From NCBI RefSeq assembly GCF_900091625.1, contig NZ_FMIC01000002.1, forward strand, positions 1,736,001-1,800,000: a DNA stretch of 64,000 bases, written 5' to 3'. The DNA is from Micromonospora peucetia. Its GTDB lineage: Bacteria > Actinomycetota > Actinomycetes > Mycobacteriales > Micromonosporaceae. The translations under genes and the position numbers were made by a program. The notes beneath the pieces were generated by a model, which saw nothing but the letters and a program-made list of their open reading frames with translations, had not been told where the DNA came from and did not search any database. This document shows positions 27,673 to 36,756 of this stretch, one piece after another. Each line of letters opens with the position of its first letter. Within the stretch, counting starts at the first letter, position 1.

Positions 27673-29763
27673 GTGTCAGCGGAGGCGGGGCCCGCGTCGA
27701 CCGGGGGCCGAGACGAGCACATCCGGCGCGTCAGGCTCCCCGCGGACCGGCGTACACCCGCTGCGGCGCGGGCCCTCGTGCGGTCCGTGCTCACCGAGGC
27801 CCACCTGGACGAGTTGGCCAACGAGGCCATGTTGCTCACCACCGAGCTCTCCACCAACGCGGTGGAACACGCCCGCACCGAGCTGGACGTCGAGGTGGTC
27901 GCCGACCCGGTCGGGCTCACCGTCACCGTGTCCGACTTCGCGGCCGGGCCGGTGGAGGAGCTGACCGTCGGGGTCCGCAACGACGCCACCGACATCAACG
28001 AGGTTTCGGTACGCGGCCGGGGGCTGCTGCTGGTCGACCACTTCGCCAGCCGCTGGGGCACCACCTACCTGCCCACCGGCAAGGGCGTCTGGTTCCGGCT
28101 GGATCGGCCCGGCCTGGCAGCGGCCGGCCGGGAGGCGGGATCCACCGGACAGGCGGTGCCCGCCGCGGCGACCGCCGGGGGCGGCACGCCGGCAGCTCCG
28201 GAGAGTTCCGCGCCGAGCGCCGGGGCGATGAGTGAGCTGATGCAGACCACGCCCGACCCGTACGCCGAGGATCCGCTGCCCGACTTCGCGACCAGCCTGC
28301 TCACCCGGGTAGGAGAGATGGTCGGCGCGGCCGGCGGGGTCGTCCGGCTGGACCGGGGGGACGGGCAGGGCACCCAGGTGCTGGCCCGGTACGGCCGCCA
28401 GCCCCGGCCCGGCAACGAGCTGCTCCTGGTGCCGCTGGCCGTGCACCGCCCGTACGCCGGCGAGCTGGAGCTGGATGCGGCCCCGTCCGCGTACGCCCGG
28501 CCGCTGGCCGTGCTGATGGCCGAACGGCTCTCGCTGCACCTGGAGAACGACCGGCTGCGCCGGGCGGACATCCGCAGACGGGCCTGGCTGACGTTCCTCG
28601 CCGAGGCCAGCGAACTGCTCGCGCAGTCGCTCGACGTCGAGTTGACCATGGCGTTGGTCCCGCAGCTCGTGGTGCCCCGGCTCGGGCAGTGGTGCGCGGT
28701 GCACACGACCGACGAGTGGGGCCGACTGCGCCTCGCGGCGTCCAGCCACGCCGACGAGTCGGTGCTGCCCCAGCTGCACCAGGTGCTGGAGGAGACCGGC
28801 CCGGACTCGGTCCAGGCCCGGCTGCGCGAGGCCTCCCGCAACGGCACCCAGATGCCGCTCGGCGCGCCGATGGAGGGCTTCGCCGTACCGCTGATCGCCC
28901 GCGGACAGCGGCTGGGCACGCTGGCCGTCGGCCGGCACCAGCGGCACCGGCACGACCCGGACGAGGTCGCCGTGCTGGAGGACGTCGCCCGGCGGGCGGC
29001 GCTGGCGATCGAGAACGCCCGGATCCACGCCGAGCGCCGGCGGATCGCGCACACCCTCCAGCAGTCGCTGCTGCCGCCGGTGCTGCCCGTGGTCGAGGGC
29101 ATCGGATTCGCCGCCGAGTACGTCCCGACCGGCGCCGACGTCGACGTCGGCGGCGACTTCTACGACGTGGTGCCCCTGCCGGACGGACGCTGGCTGGTGG
29201 TGATCGGCGACGTGTCGGGCAAGGGGGTGCAGGCGGCGACCGTCACCGGCCTGGTCCGCGACGTCATCCGGGTGCTGGTGGGCGACGGCAAGCCGCTGCC
29301 GGAGGCGCTGGCCCGGGTCAACGAGACCCTGTTCGAGCGGGGCGGGGGACGCTACTGCACGCTGGCCCTGGCTGCGGTGGGCCCCGGCGACGGCAACCAG
29401 CTCGACGTCTCCCTGCACCTCGCCGGCCACGACCGGCCGGTGCTGCTGCCCGCAGGCGGCGGAGCGCGTTTCGTCGGTGCCGGGGGCACCGCGCTCGGCC
29501 TGCTCGACTCGATCGCCACACCGACGGCGGAGATGACGCTCGACCCGGGCGACTCGCTGGTCTTCTACACCGACGGGGTCACCGAGCGGCGGCGCGGTCG
29601 GGAACTGTTCGGCACCGACCGGCTACGCGCCGCCGCCGCCCCGCTGGCCGGCTACTCGGCAGACGTGATCGCTGCCCGGCTCCGCTCGACGGCGATCGGT
29701 TTCTCGGCCGAGGCGCCCCGCGACGACATCGCCATCCTGGTGCTCCGTAACGACGCCACCTGA
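27673..29763 (+). CDS. HATPase-GAF-SpoIIE (PP2C) protein phosphatase
   Basis: 696 residues from GTG 27673, eight bases after GGAGG; longer frames from 27598 lack a site. Domains: an RsbW-type HATPase (LLTTELSTNAVEHARTELDV, VRGRGLLLVDHFASRWG), a low-complexity linker, a GAF domain (FLAEASELLAQSLDVELTMA ... VARRAALAIENARIH), then SpoIIE/PP2C (VDVGGDFYDVVPLPDGRW, VIGDVSGKGVQAATVT, LVFYTDGVTERR, APRDDIAILVL). Metal-binding Asp residues are in GGDFYD and GDVSGKG. It combines anti-sigma kinase-like and phosphatase activities. It is divergent from the giant hybrid kinase and near a STAS gene, so a partner-switching role is likely. Confidence 0.9.
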   Translation: MSAEAGPASTGGRDEHIRRVRLPADRRTPAAARALVRSVLTEAHLDELANEAMLLTTELSTNAVEHARTELDVEVVADPVGLTVTVSDFAAGPVEELTVGVRNDATDINEVSVRGRGLLLVDHFASRWGTTYLPTGKGVWFRLDRPGLAAAGREAGSTGQAVPAAATAGGGTPAAPESSAPSAGAMSELMQTTPDPYAEDPLPDFATSLLTRVGEMVGAAGGVVRLDRGDGQGTQVLARYGRQPRPGNELLLVPLAVHRPYAGELELDAAPSAYARPLAVLMAERLSLHLENDRLRRADIRRRAWLTFLAEASELLAQSLDVELTMALVPQLVVPRLGQWCAVHTTDEWGRLRLAASSHADESVLPQLHQVLEETGPDSVQARLREASRNGTQMPLGAPMEGFAVPLIARGQRLGTLAVGRHQRHRHDPDEVAVLEDVARRAALAIENARIHAERRRIAHTLQQSLLPPVLPVVEGIGFAAEYVPTGADVDVGGDFYDVVPLPDGRWLVVIGDVSGKGVQAATVTGLVRDVIRVLVGDGKPLPEALARVNETLFERGGGRYCTLALAAVGPGDGNQLDVSLHLAGHDRPVLLPAGGGARFVGAGGTALGLLDSIATPTAEMTLDPGDSLVFYTDGVTERRRGRELFGTDRLRAAAAPLAGYSADVIAARLRSTAIGFSAEAPRDDIAILVLRNDAT

Positions 29764-29820
29764 GCACCGGTGGCAGGGCCGGCACGGGTCGACGGCCGGG
29801 CCTCGGCAGCGGCGACGTGA

Positions 29821-31170
29821 TCAGAGGCCGCCGGGTAGGCGGCCCGGGGCGAGGCGGCGGTGCGGATCGAGGTGCTCCTTGGCCGCGCGCAACCGGGCCA
29901 GCCCGGCCAGCTCGCCCCACAGGTCGACGGCCCGCCGGACGGCTGCCGGCGCGGAGACCACCACGCACCGGCCCTGCCGGGCGAGGAGCACGCCACGAAC
30001 GGCGGCCAGAATGGACGCCACCCGGTCGGGTGACATGGCGCCAGGCAGGGCCGCGTGCACCACGCCGAGACCGGCGGAGCCGCGCACCGGGACGGGCCCA
30101 CCGGCGGCATCCCGCAGCGCGTAGACGGCGGCGTGCAGGTCGGCGATCGGCACCTCGATCCGCAGCGCCGTGTCGCCCGGGCCGAACGGATAGCGCCGCC
30201 ACCACTCCGGTGCGGCGTGGCTGGCGGTCACGCCGCCGCCGAGGAGCGCGACGAGCCGGTCGGCGCGCTCGGCGACGTCGGCAGGGCCGCCCTCCAGCAG
30301 CACCACCAGCCGACCGGCGCCAACCGGGCCGCCGCCGGCGCGCCCCGCCATGGACGGGTGAGCGGCCATCGCGGCGGCCCGGCTGCCCTGGCGCGGCCGG
30401 GATCCCGCGCCGGCCGGCAGGTCCAGCTCGACCGCCGCCGGGTCGAGGCGGGCGGCGAGCACGGTGCGGACCAGGTCGTGCACCTCCAGCGGGGTCCAGA
30501 CGGGTCGGCTGACCCAGATCCGGCCGGCCGGGACGGCCTGCACCCGCAGGGTCGCGGAGACCAGCACGCCGAGTGCCCCCTGGGAGCCGCAGAGCAACCG
30601 GGCCAGCTCCAGCCCGGCAGCTCCTCCCCCGGCGTCGACGAGCGCGCCGTCGGCATCGAGGTAGCGCACCCGGACGAGCTGGTCGCAGGGGCTGCCGTGG
30701 CGGTGCCGCAGCGGCCCCGCCTCGCCGGCGGCGAGCACCCCGCCGAGGGTGGCGCCGGGCGACGGGGCGTCGAGCGCCAGGCGCTGCCCGGTGCGGTCGA
30801 GAGTGGACTGCACCGCGCGCAACGGGGTGCCCGCCCCGACCTCGGTGGTGGGCGCGCCGACCGGCTCGTGCCCGATCCCGGCGAGCCGGCCGGTGTCGAG
30901 CATGATGTCGACCCGGTCGGGGGCGGCACCCCAGTCGATCTTCGTGCCGGCACCACGCGGCACCACCGACAGGTCGTGCCGGGCGGCGAGCCGCAGCACC
31001 TCGGCGGCGGCGTGCGGGCCACCCGGGACGGCGACCCAGCGGGCCGGGCGACCGGCCACCTCGTCGGCGGGGCCGGCGAAACGGGCGAACGGCGGGCCGC
31101 AGATCTCCGTCAACCGCCGGGTGATGTCGAGGGCTCCGGGCCGGTCGGTGGAACTCGCTGCAGCCGCCAT
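29821..31170 (-). CDS. FAD-linked oxidase (GlcE/glycolate oxidase-like subunit)
   Basis: 449 residues from ATG 31170 (MAAAASSTDR); ATG 31188 lies inside the LexA-like box described below. PP-loop type FAD-binding domain (VVPRGAGTKIDWGAAPDRV, APSPGATLGGVLAAGEAGPLR, GSQGALGVLVSATLRV), then an FAD-oxidase C-terminal domain that binds substrate. The size and lack of a separate Fe-S part resemble GlcE, the FAD subunit of glycolate oxidase. No GlcD or GlcF gene is adjacent, so the physiological acid and electron acceptor are unknown. Confidence 0.8.
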   Translation of the reverse strand: MAAAASSTDRPGALDITRRLTEICGPPFARFAGPADEVAGRPARWVAVPGGPHAAAEVLRLAARHDLSVVPRGAGTKIDWGAAPDRVDIMLDTGRLAGIGHEPVGAPTTEVGAGTPLRAVQSTLDRTGQRLALDAPSPGATLGGVLAAGEAGPLRHRHGSPCDQLVRVRYLDADGALVDAGGGAAGLELARLLCGSQGALGVLVSATLRVQAVPAGRIWVSRPVWTPLEVHDLVRTVLAARLDPAAVELDLPAGAGSRPRQGSRAAAMAAHPSMAGRAGGGPVGAGRLVVLLEGGPADVAERADRLVALLGGGVTASHAAPEWWRRYPFGPGDTALRIEVPIADLHAAVYALRDAAGGPVPVRGSAGLGVVHAALPGAMSPDRVASILAAVRGVLLARQGRCVVVSAPAAVRRAVDLWGELAGLARLRAAKEHLDPHRRLAPGRLPGGL

Positions 31171-31178
31171 GCCGGCTA

Positions 31179-31194
31179 TCGTACACATGTTCTA
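31179..31194. promoter_or_regulatory. LexA (SOS)-box-like palindrome, copy 1
   Basis: TCGTACACATGTTCTA between the divergent FAD oxidase and S9 peptidase genes. The actinobacterial LexA site is of the form TCGAAC-N4-GTTCGA; this matches 10 of 12 positions. A closer match is at 47316. Confidence 0.4.
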
Positions 31195-31260
31195 AAGATG
31201 TGGCGGCGGGTCGCCGACGAGGCCGCGCGGCGGGCGGCGCGCGGCCGGTAACGTGGCGCC

Positions 31261-33357
31261 GTGACCACCGAGACCCCCGCGCCCACGGCGAAGCGGGTGC
31301 CCAGCGAGCGCACCCACCACGGCGACACCGTCGTCGACGAGTACGCCTGGCTCACCGGCAAGGACGACCCGGAGACGATCGCCTACCTGACCGCCGAGAA
31401 CGCCTACACCGAGGCCCGGTCGGCGCACCTGGAAGGGCTGCGCGCCGACCTGTTCGAGGAGATCCGCCGGCGCACCCAGGAGACCGACCTGTCGGTGCCC
31501 GGCCGCAAGGGCGGCTACTGGTACTACACCCGCACCGTCGAGGGCCAGCAGTACGGCGTGCAGTGCCGCCGGGCGGTCCGCGACGGCGAGACCGAGCCGC
31601 CGGTCAGCGCGGACGGCGCACCGCTCGACGGCGAGGAGGTGCTGCTCGACGGCAACCTGCTCGCCGAGGGGCACGACTTCTTCGCGCTCGGCGCGTTCGA
31701 CATCAGCCCGGACGGGCGGTGGCTGGCATACTCCACGGACTTCTCCGGCGACGAGCGGTTCACGCTGCGGGTCAAGGACCTCTCCACCGGCGAACTGCTG
31801 CCCGACGAGGTGCCCGACACGTTCTACGGCACCGCCTGGTCCGCCGACGCCTCCGTGCTGTTCTACGTCACGGTGGACGAGACGTGGCGCCCCAACCGGG
31901 TCTGGCGGCACACGCTGGGCACGTCGTCCGGCGAGGACACGGTGGTCTACCAGGAGGACGACGAGCGGTTCTGGGTCGGCGTCGAGTTGAGCCGCTCGGA
32001 GCGGTTCGTCCTCATCGACGTGCATAGCAAGATCACCAGCGAGGTGCTGGTGATCCCGGCCGGCAACCCGACCGGCACGCCGGCCTCCGTGGCGCCCCGG
32101 CGGCAGGGCGTGGAATACAGCGTCGAACACCACGGGCACCGCTTCCTGATCCTGCACAACGACGGCGCGGAGGACTTCGCGCTGGCGTACACCTCAGCGG
32201 ACACGCCCGGCGACTGGGTGCCGCTGATCGAGCACTCGCCCGGCACCCGGCTGGAGGCGGTCGACGCCTTCGCCGACCACCTGGTCGTCTCGCTGCGCAC
32301 CAACGGGCTGACCGGGCTGCGGGTGCTGCCCGTCGGCGGCGGCGACGCGTACGACATCGACTTCCCGGAGCCGCTCTACAGCGTCGGCCTACAGGGCAAC
32401 CCGGAGTACCGCACCGAGCAGATCCGGCTGGGCTACACCTCGCTGGTCACCCCCGACTCGGTCTACGACTACGACCTGGTCACCCGGCAGATGGTGCTGC
32501 GCCGGCAGAAGCCGGTGAAGCCCGGGCCGGACGGGCGGGCGTACGACCCGGCCGACTACGAGCAGCACCGCGACTGGGCGCTCGCCGACGACGGGACCCG
32601 GGTGCCGATCTCGCTGGTCTGCCGGGCCGGCACGCCGAAGGACGGCTCCGCCCCCTGCGTGATCTACGGCTACGGCTCGTACGAGGCGAGCATGGACCCG
32701 TGGTTCTCCATCGCCCGGCTCTCCCTGCTGGACCGGGGCGTCATCTTCGCCGTGGCGCACATCCGCGGCGGTGGCGAGCTGGGCCGCCGCTGGTACGACC
32801 AGGGCAAGCTGCTGGCCAAGAAGAACACCTTCACCGACTTCGTCGCCTGCGCCCGGCACCTGGTAAAGGCGGGCTGGACGACGAGTGACCGGCTCGTCGC
32901 CCGGGGCGCGTCGGCCGGCGGGCTGCTGATGGGCGCGGTCGCCAACATCGCCCCGGACGCGTTCGCCGGGATCGTCGCGCAGGTGCCCTTCGTGGACGCG
33001 CTCACCTCGATCCTCGACCCGTCGCTGCCGCTGACCGTCACCGAGTGGGAGGAGTGGGGCAACCCGCTGGCCGACCCGGAGGTCTACGCGTACATGAAGT
33101 CCTACACGCCGTACGAGAACGTGCGGGCGGTGGACTATCCGGCGATCCTCGCGGTGACCAGCCTCAACGACACCCGGGTGCTCTACCACGAGCCGGCGAA
33201 GTGGGTCGCCCGGCTGCGGGCGGTCGCGCCGCGAGGCGACTACCTGCTGAAGACCGAGATGGGCGCCGGTCACGGCGGCCCGAGTGGCCGTTACGACTCC
33301 TGGCGTGAGGAGGCGTTCGTGAACGCCTGGATCCTCGACCACCTCGGCCACGCCTGA
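31261..33357 (+). CDS. S9 family oligopeptidase (protease II/prolyl oligopeptidase type)
   Basis: 698 residues. N-terminal beta-propeller (about 60-400; YWYYTRTVEGQQYG, DISPDGRWLAYSTDFSG) gates a C-terminal alpha/beta-hydrolase. Catalytic triad: Ser 551 in RGASAGGLLMGAV, Asp 637 in SLNDTRVLYHEPAKW, His 671 in GAGHGGPSGR. HIRGGGELGRRWYDQGK and GYGSYEASMDPWF are typical of oligopeptidase B, which cuts short peptides after basic residues. No signal peptide, so it is cytosolic. Gene is monocistronic; a palindromic repeat sits just past its stop. Confidence 0.93.
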   Translation: MTTETPAPTAKRVPSERTHHGDTVVDEYAWLTGKDDPETIAYLTAENAYTEARSAHLEGLRADLFEEIRRRTQETDLSVPGRKGGYWYYTRTVEGQQYGVQCRRAVRDGETEPPVSADGAPLDGEEVLLDGNLLAEGHDFFALGAFDISPDGRWLAYSTDFSGDERFTLRVKDLSTGELLPDEVPDTFYGTAWSADASVLFYVTVDETWRPNRVWRHTLGTSSGEDTVVYQEDDERFWVGVELSRSERFVLIDVHSKITSEVLVIPAGNPTGTPASVAPRRQGVEYSVEHHGHRFLILHNDGAEDFALAYTSADTPGDWVPLIEHSPGTRLEAVDAFADHLVVSLRTNGLTGLRVLPVGGGDAYDIDFPEPLYSVGLQGNPEYRTEQIRLGYTSLVTPDSVYDYDLVTRQMVLRRQKPVKPGPDGRAYDPADYEQHRDWALADDGTRVPISLVCRAGTPKDGSAPCVIYGYGSYEASMDPWFSIARLSLLDRGVIFAVAHIRGGGELGRRWYDQGKLLAKKNTFTDFVACARHLVKAGWTTSDRLVARGASAGGLLMGAVANIAPDAFAGIVAQVPFVDALTSILDPSLPLTVTEWEEWGNPLADPEVYAYMKSYTPYENVRAVDYPAILAVTSLNDTRVLYHEPAKWVARLRAVAPRGDYLLKTEMGAGHGGPSGRYDSWREEAFVNAWILDHLGHA

Positions 33358-33363
33358 CCTGAG

Positions 33364-33416
33364 GTAAGGAAGGGCACCTTCTCAACGGATTCCGTACAGG
33401 AAGGTGCCCTTCCTGA
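33364..33416. repeat. interspersed AGGAAGGGC-type palindromic repeat, copy 3
   Basis: The clearest copy: AGGAAGGGCACCTT (33367-33380) and its perfect complement AAGGTGCCCTTCCT (33401-33414) around CTCAACGGATTCCGTACAGG. It lies between convergent genes and could act as a bidirectional terminator. Confidence 0.88.
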
Positions 33417-33494
33417 CACGCTCAGCGCAGGACGCCCGACTGACACGCTCAGCGCAGGACGCCCGACTGACGCTCTCAGCGCAGGATGCCCGCC
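33414..33494. repeat. three 27-bp tandem copies of a gene 3' end
   Basis: TGACACGCTCAGCGCAGGAC starts 27-base units at 33414 and 33441; a diverged third unit at 33468 contains the real stop and last codons of the dehydratase gene on the minus strand. Confidence 0.85.
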
Positions 33495-34417
33495 AGCACC
33501 GCCGGGTCGACGTTGCCGCCGGTCACCACGGCGACCGTACGACCGGACGGCAGCTCGGCGGCGCGGAACAGCCGGGCGGCCACCGCCACCGCGCCGCTCG
33601 GCTCCACCACCAGGCGGGCGTCGGTGACCAGCCGGCCCATGGCGGCGTGGATCTCCTCCTCGGTCACCGTGACGATGCGGTCGAGCCGGGCCCGCAGGTG
33701 GGCGAGGGTCAGCTCGGACGGCGGCAGGCGCAGCCCGTCGGCCATCGTCCGGTAGGTGCGCTCCTCGCCCCACACCACCACCGATCCGGCCGCCAGCGAG
33801 TCCCGGGCGTCGGCGGCGAACTCCGGCTCGACGCCGATCACGGTCGCCGCCGGCCGCAACGCCTTCACCGCGGTCGCGACACCGGAGGAGAGCCCGCCGC
33901 CGCCCACCGGCACCAGCACCACGTCGACGTCGGGCAGGTCCTCGGCGATCTCCAGGCCGACCGTGCCCTGCCCGGCGATGATCCGCCGGTCGTCGAAGGG
34001 CGGCACCAGCACCGCGCCCGTCGTCTCGGCGATCCGCTCCGCCTCCGGGCCACGTCGCGCTGGCGGCACCAGCAGCACCTCGACCCCCAGCGCCCGGATC
34101 CGGTCCACCTTCGCCGCCGGGGCGCCCTCGGGCACCACGATCCGGCACGGCACGTCGGCCGCCCGGGCCGCGTACGCCAGGGCCAGGCCGTGGTTGCCCG
34201 AGGAGTGGGTGACCACTCCACGGGCCCGCTCCTCGGGCGTCAGCCGGGCTACCGCGTGGGTCGCGCCACGCAGCTTGAAGGACCCCACCGGTTGCAGGCT
34301 CTCCGGCTTGAGCCACAGCTCTGCGTCCCATCCGGTCCGCAGCAGCGGAGTGTGCAGCACGGTGCCCGCGATGTCGGCGGCGGCGTTCCGGACGTCGGTG
34401 ATCGAGACCAGATCCAT
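33476..34417 (-). CDS. threonine/serine dehydratase-like PLP enzyme
   Basis: 313 residues from ATG 34417 (MDLVSITDVR), with AGGA upstream; 34444 is an alternative. Fold-type II: PLP Lys 48 in VGSFKLRGATHAV, SSGNHGLALAYAARA and the phosphate loop VPVGGGGLSSGVATAV. The length and lack of an ACT or regulatory domain indicate the catabolic or serine racemase-like type, which turns threonine or serine into 2-oxobutyrate or pyruvate, or racemises serine. Substrate choice cannot be decided. The 3' end is present as extra tandem copies. Confidence 0.88.
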   Translation of the reverse strand: MDLVSITDVRNAAADIAGTVLHTPLLRTGWDAELWLKPESLQPVGSFKLRGATHAVARLTPEERARGVVTHSSGNHGLALAYAARAADVPCRIVVPEGAPAAKVDRIRALGVEVLLVPPARRGPEAERIAETTGAVLVPPFDDRRIIAGQGTVGLEIAEDLPDVDVVLVPVGGGGLSSGVATAVKALRPAATVIGVEPEFAADARDSLAAGSVVVWGEERTYRTMADGLRLPPSELTLAHLRARLDRIVTVTEEEIHAAMGRLVTDARLVVEPSGAVAVAARLFRAAELPSGRTVAVVTGGNVDPAVLAGILR

Positions 34418-34499
34418 CGGCCCATCCTGCCCGATCCGGGGCATGTCGACGGTCCCACGAAATCCCGGTCGGGCCCCGGACCCACCTTCATCCGGCTGG

Positions 34500-34937
34500 T
34501 CAGTCGAGGCAGAACTCGTTGCCCTCGGGGTCGGCCATCACGATGTGACCGGTGCCGAGCGGGGGCTCGGGCTCGAAGCGCCTGAGCCGGGTGGCACCGT
34601 GGGCGACGAGCCGCTCGGCCTCCGCCTCCAGGGCCGCCATCCGCGTTTCGCCCTCGGTCCCGGGGGCGGCTCGCACATCGAGGTGCACGCGGTTCTTGGC
34701 CTGCTTCCCCTCCGGCACCCGCTGGAAGAACAGCCGGGGCCGGGAGCCCTCGGGGTCGACCAGCCCCGAGGCGTCGTTGCGGCCCTCGGGGGGCACGCCC
34801 ATCGCCTCCAGCGCCTGCTCCCACGACTCGTAGCCGCCGGGCGGGGCCTGCAACTGATAGCCGAGGGCCTCGGCCCAGAACGCCGCCAATCCGGCGGGGT
34901 CGGCGCAGTCGAAGGTTATCTGGACGTCGCGCGCCAT
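34500..34937 (-). CDS. VOC superfamily (glyoxalase-like) protein
   Basis: 145 residues. Two beta-alpha-beta-beta-beta units: FDCADPAGLAAFWAEALGYQL at the N-terminus and RVHLDVRAAPGTEGE then GTGHIVMADPEGNEFCLD at the C-terminus. The family includes glyoxalases, fosfomycin-resistance enzymes and binding proteins. Putative metal ligands include His in VHLDV and Glu in NEFC. It lies one base downstream of the DinB gene, so the two are probably co-expressed. Confidence 0.82.
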   Translation of the reverse strand: MARDVQITFDCADPAGLAAFWAEALGYQLQAPPGGYESWEQALEAMGVPPEGRNDASGLVDPEGSRPRLFFQRVPEGKQAKNRVHLDVRAAPGTEGETRMAALEAEAERLVAHGATRLRRFEPEPPLGTGHIVMADPEGNEFCLD

Positions 34938-34938
34938 C

Positions 34939-35523
34939 TCAGCTCGCCTCCTGTCGGGTCTGCTGACGAGTGTGCAGGTGCAGATCGCGCAGCAGGCACA
35001 CTTCGGCCAGATGGTGGATCATCTCGCGGTTGATGTGCAGCACCAGTTCCGCCAGCGGACGCTCGGCGTACGGCCCCTCGGCCGCCCCGCACGGACGGGC
35101 GAGGCCGGTTTCGCCGAGGGACTCGACTCCGGCCTGCCACGCGGCGTACTCCGTGTCGAGCTGGGCCAGCGCCTCGGTCGCGGTCGCGGCGTACTCGAAC
35201 GACTGGTAGTCGGTGGGCGCGCGACCGAAGTGCGCGGCATTGCGCACCGCGAGCACGCCGACGATCACGTGCCCGAGTCGCCAGGCGATCGTCGTGAACG
35301 GTGGCGGGTCGGGCATCGGCATCGCGAAGTCGATGGTCATCGCGCCGGCCCCGGCCTGCACCGGTGCGGTTCCCGTGCCGCGCGGGCGCACGTTCCAGCA
35401 GCCGGGCGTCGGCTCCCAGAAGTACTCGTCGTCGGTGAGTCCGCCGAGGCGGTCGCGCAGCTGGTTGTCCCAGTGCCAGGCGAGCTGGTCTCGGAGCAGG
35501 GGGTTCCAGGTCTGGTCGGTCAT
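34939..35523 (-). CDS. DinB-like metal-binding protein
   Basis: 194 residues. DinB/YfiT four-helix fold: PLLRDQLAWHWDNQLRDRLGG, the metal-ligand helix TIAWRLGHVIVGVLAVRNAAH, and the C-terminal helix ELVLHINREMIHHLAEVCLLRDL with paired His. The EYFWEPTPGCWNVRP segment is typical of this subgroup. Some family members use bacillithiol or mycothiol to detoxify electrophiles; activity here is unknown. It is divergent from a WYL regulator, which very often controls a DinB neighbour. Confidence 0.83.
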   Translation of the reverse strand: MTDQTWNPLLRDQLAWHWDNQLRDRLGGLTDDEYFWEPTPGCWNVRPRGTGTAPVQAGAGAMTIDFAMPMPDPPPFTTIAWRLGHVIVGVLAVRNAAHFGRAPTDYQSFEYAATATEALAQLDTEYAAWQAGVESLGETGLARPCGAAEGPYAERPLAELVLHINREMIHHLAEVCLLRDLHLHTRQQTRQEAS

Positions 35524-35540
35524 GGCTCCAGCCTCCCGCA

Positions 35541-35576
35541 GATAGCGGACAGTTTCGTTCCGTTATCCGTGGAACG
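35541..35576. promoter_or_regulatory. candidate WYL-regulator operator in divergent promoter
   Basis: Two overlapping dyads: GATAGCGG-N13-CCGTTATC (7 of 8) and CGTTCC-N9-GGAACG (perfect, 35556-35576), just before the GTG start of the WYL gene and 18 bases from the DinB start. Confidence 0.5.
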
Positions 35577-35584
35577 ATGAGCGG

Positions 35585-36571
35585 GTGACCGTCGAGGCGA
35601 CGACCGAGCGGGTGCTGCGGCTGCTGGCGCTGTTGCAGCGGCGGCCGTCCTGGACCGCCACCGAACTCGCCGCCGAGCTGGGGGTCACCGACCGCTCGGT
35701 GCGCCGCGACGTGGAGCGGCTGCGCGCGGTCGGCTACCCGGTGCACTCGACGGCGGGCGTCGGCGGCGGCTACCAGCTCGGCGCGGGCACCCGGCTCCCG
35801 CCGCTGCTCCTCGACGACGAGGAGGCGATCGCGACGGCGGTTTCTCTGCGGCTGGCGTCGGGGGGCACGGTCGCCGGGGCGGGCGAGGCGGCGCTGCGGG
35901 CGCTCGCGAAGCTCGACCAGGTGATGCCGGCCCGGCTGCGCGCCGAGGTGCGGGCGGTGCACGGCGCCACCGCGACCCTCGTCAACCCCGGGGTCGAGAT
36001 CGACGCCGAGCTGCTGGTGACCCTCGCGCGTGCCTGTCGCGACGCCGTACGGGTGCGGTTCCGGTACGCCGGCCGCGACGGCGGGGAGCGCGAGCGCACG
36101 GTCGAGCCGGTGCGGATGGTCACGACCGGTCGCCGCTGGTACCTGATGGCCTGGGACGTCGACCGTGACGACTGGCGCACCTTCCGGCTGGACCGGATGC
36201 GCGGGGTGACGGCGACGACCTGGCGGTTCCGGGCTCGGGAGCATCCGGACCCGGTCGCCTACGTGCACCGGTCCGTGGCCGAGGCGCCGTACCGGTATCT
36301 CGCCCGCGTGCGGGTGCACGCCCGACCCGACCAGGTACGGGAGCTGGTGCCGCCCCAGGTGGGGCGGGTCGAGGACGATCGCGACGGGTGCTGCGTGCTC
36401 GTCGTCGGCGGCGAGAGCCTGGACTGGGTCGCCATGCACGTGGCCCGGCTGGGCTTCGAGGCGGAGGTGCTGGAGCCTCCGGAGCTGCGGGAGGCCGTCC
36501 TCCGGCTCGCCCGCCGCCTCACGGCGATGGCCGGGAATGCGCGGCCCGCAACACCTAGACTTTCGGGGTGA
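35585..36571 (+). CDS. HTH and WYL-domain transcriptional regulator
   Basis: 328 residues, GTG start. N-terminal winged helix (TATELAAELGVTDRSVRRDVERL), a central WYL domain containing YAGRDGGERERTVEPVRMVTTGRRWYLMAWD, and a C-terminal WCX segment (FEAEVLEPPELREAVLRLARR). WYL domains sense nucleic-acid or nucleotide ligands in studied members. It is divergent from dinB with a shared operator candidate, and its last codons overlap the next gene by 4 bases. Confidence 0.88.
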   Translation: MTVEATTERVLRLLALLQRRPSWTATELAAELGVTDRSVRRDVERLRAVGYPVHSTAGVGGGYQLGAGTRLPPLLLDDEEAIATAVSLRLASGGTVAGAGEAALRALAKLDQVMPARLRAEVRAVHGATATLVNPGVEIDAELLVTLARACRDAVRVRFRYAGRDGGERERTVEPVRMVTTGRRWYLMAWDVDRDDWRTFRLDRMRGVTATTWRFRAREHPDPVAYVHRSVAEAPYRYLARVRVHARPDQVRELVPPQVGRVEDDRDGCCVLVVGGESLDWVAMHVARLGFEAEVLEPPELREAVLRLARRLTAMAGNARPATPRLSG

Positions 36572-36756
36572 CCGGGGCCGGCGAGGTGGACGACGACGAG
36601 CCGGCCGAGGGCGTACCGGCGTCGGGATGGCGGGCGGCGGCGCGCGACGGGCGCGTCTGGGCGATCCTCGCGGTGGTCGCGTTCCTGCTGGTGTGCTGCT
36701 GTTCCGCCGCCGCCGGGACGCTGCTCGCGCTCTCGGCCGGCCTGCTCGCCGTCTGA
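36568..36756 (+). CDS. small single-pass membrane protein
   Basis: 62 residues, GTG start overlapping the WYL stop (GTGA). Acidic N-terminus (EVDDDEPAEG), then one hydrophobic helix VWAILAVVAFLLVCCCSAAA, with three adjacent Cys at the centre of the membrane. No known family recognised. Coupled translation implies a link to the WYL gene. Confidence 0.6.
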   Translation: MTGAGEVDDDEPAEGVPASGWRAAARDGRVWAILAVVAFLLVCCCSAAAGTLLALSAGLLAV

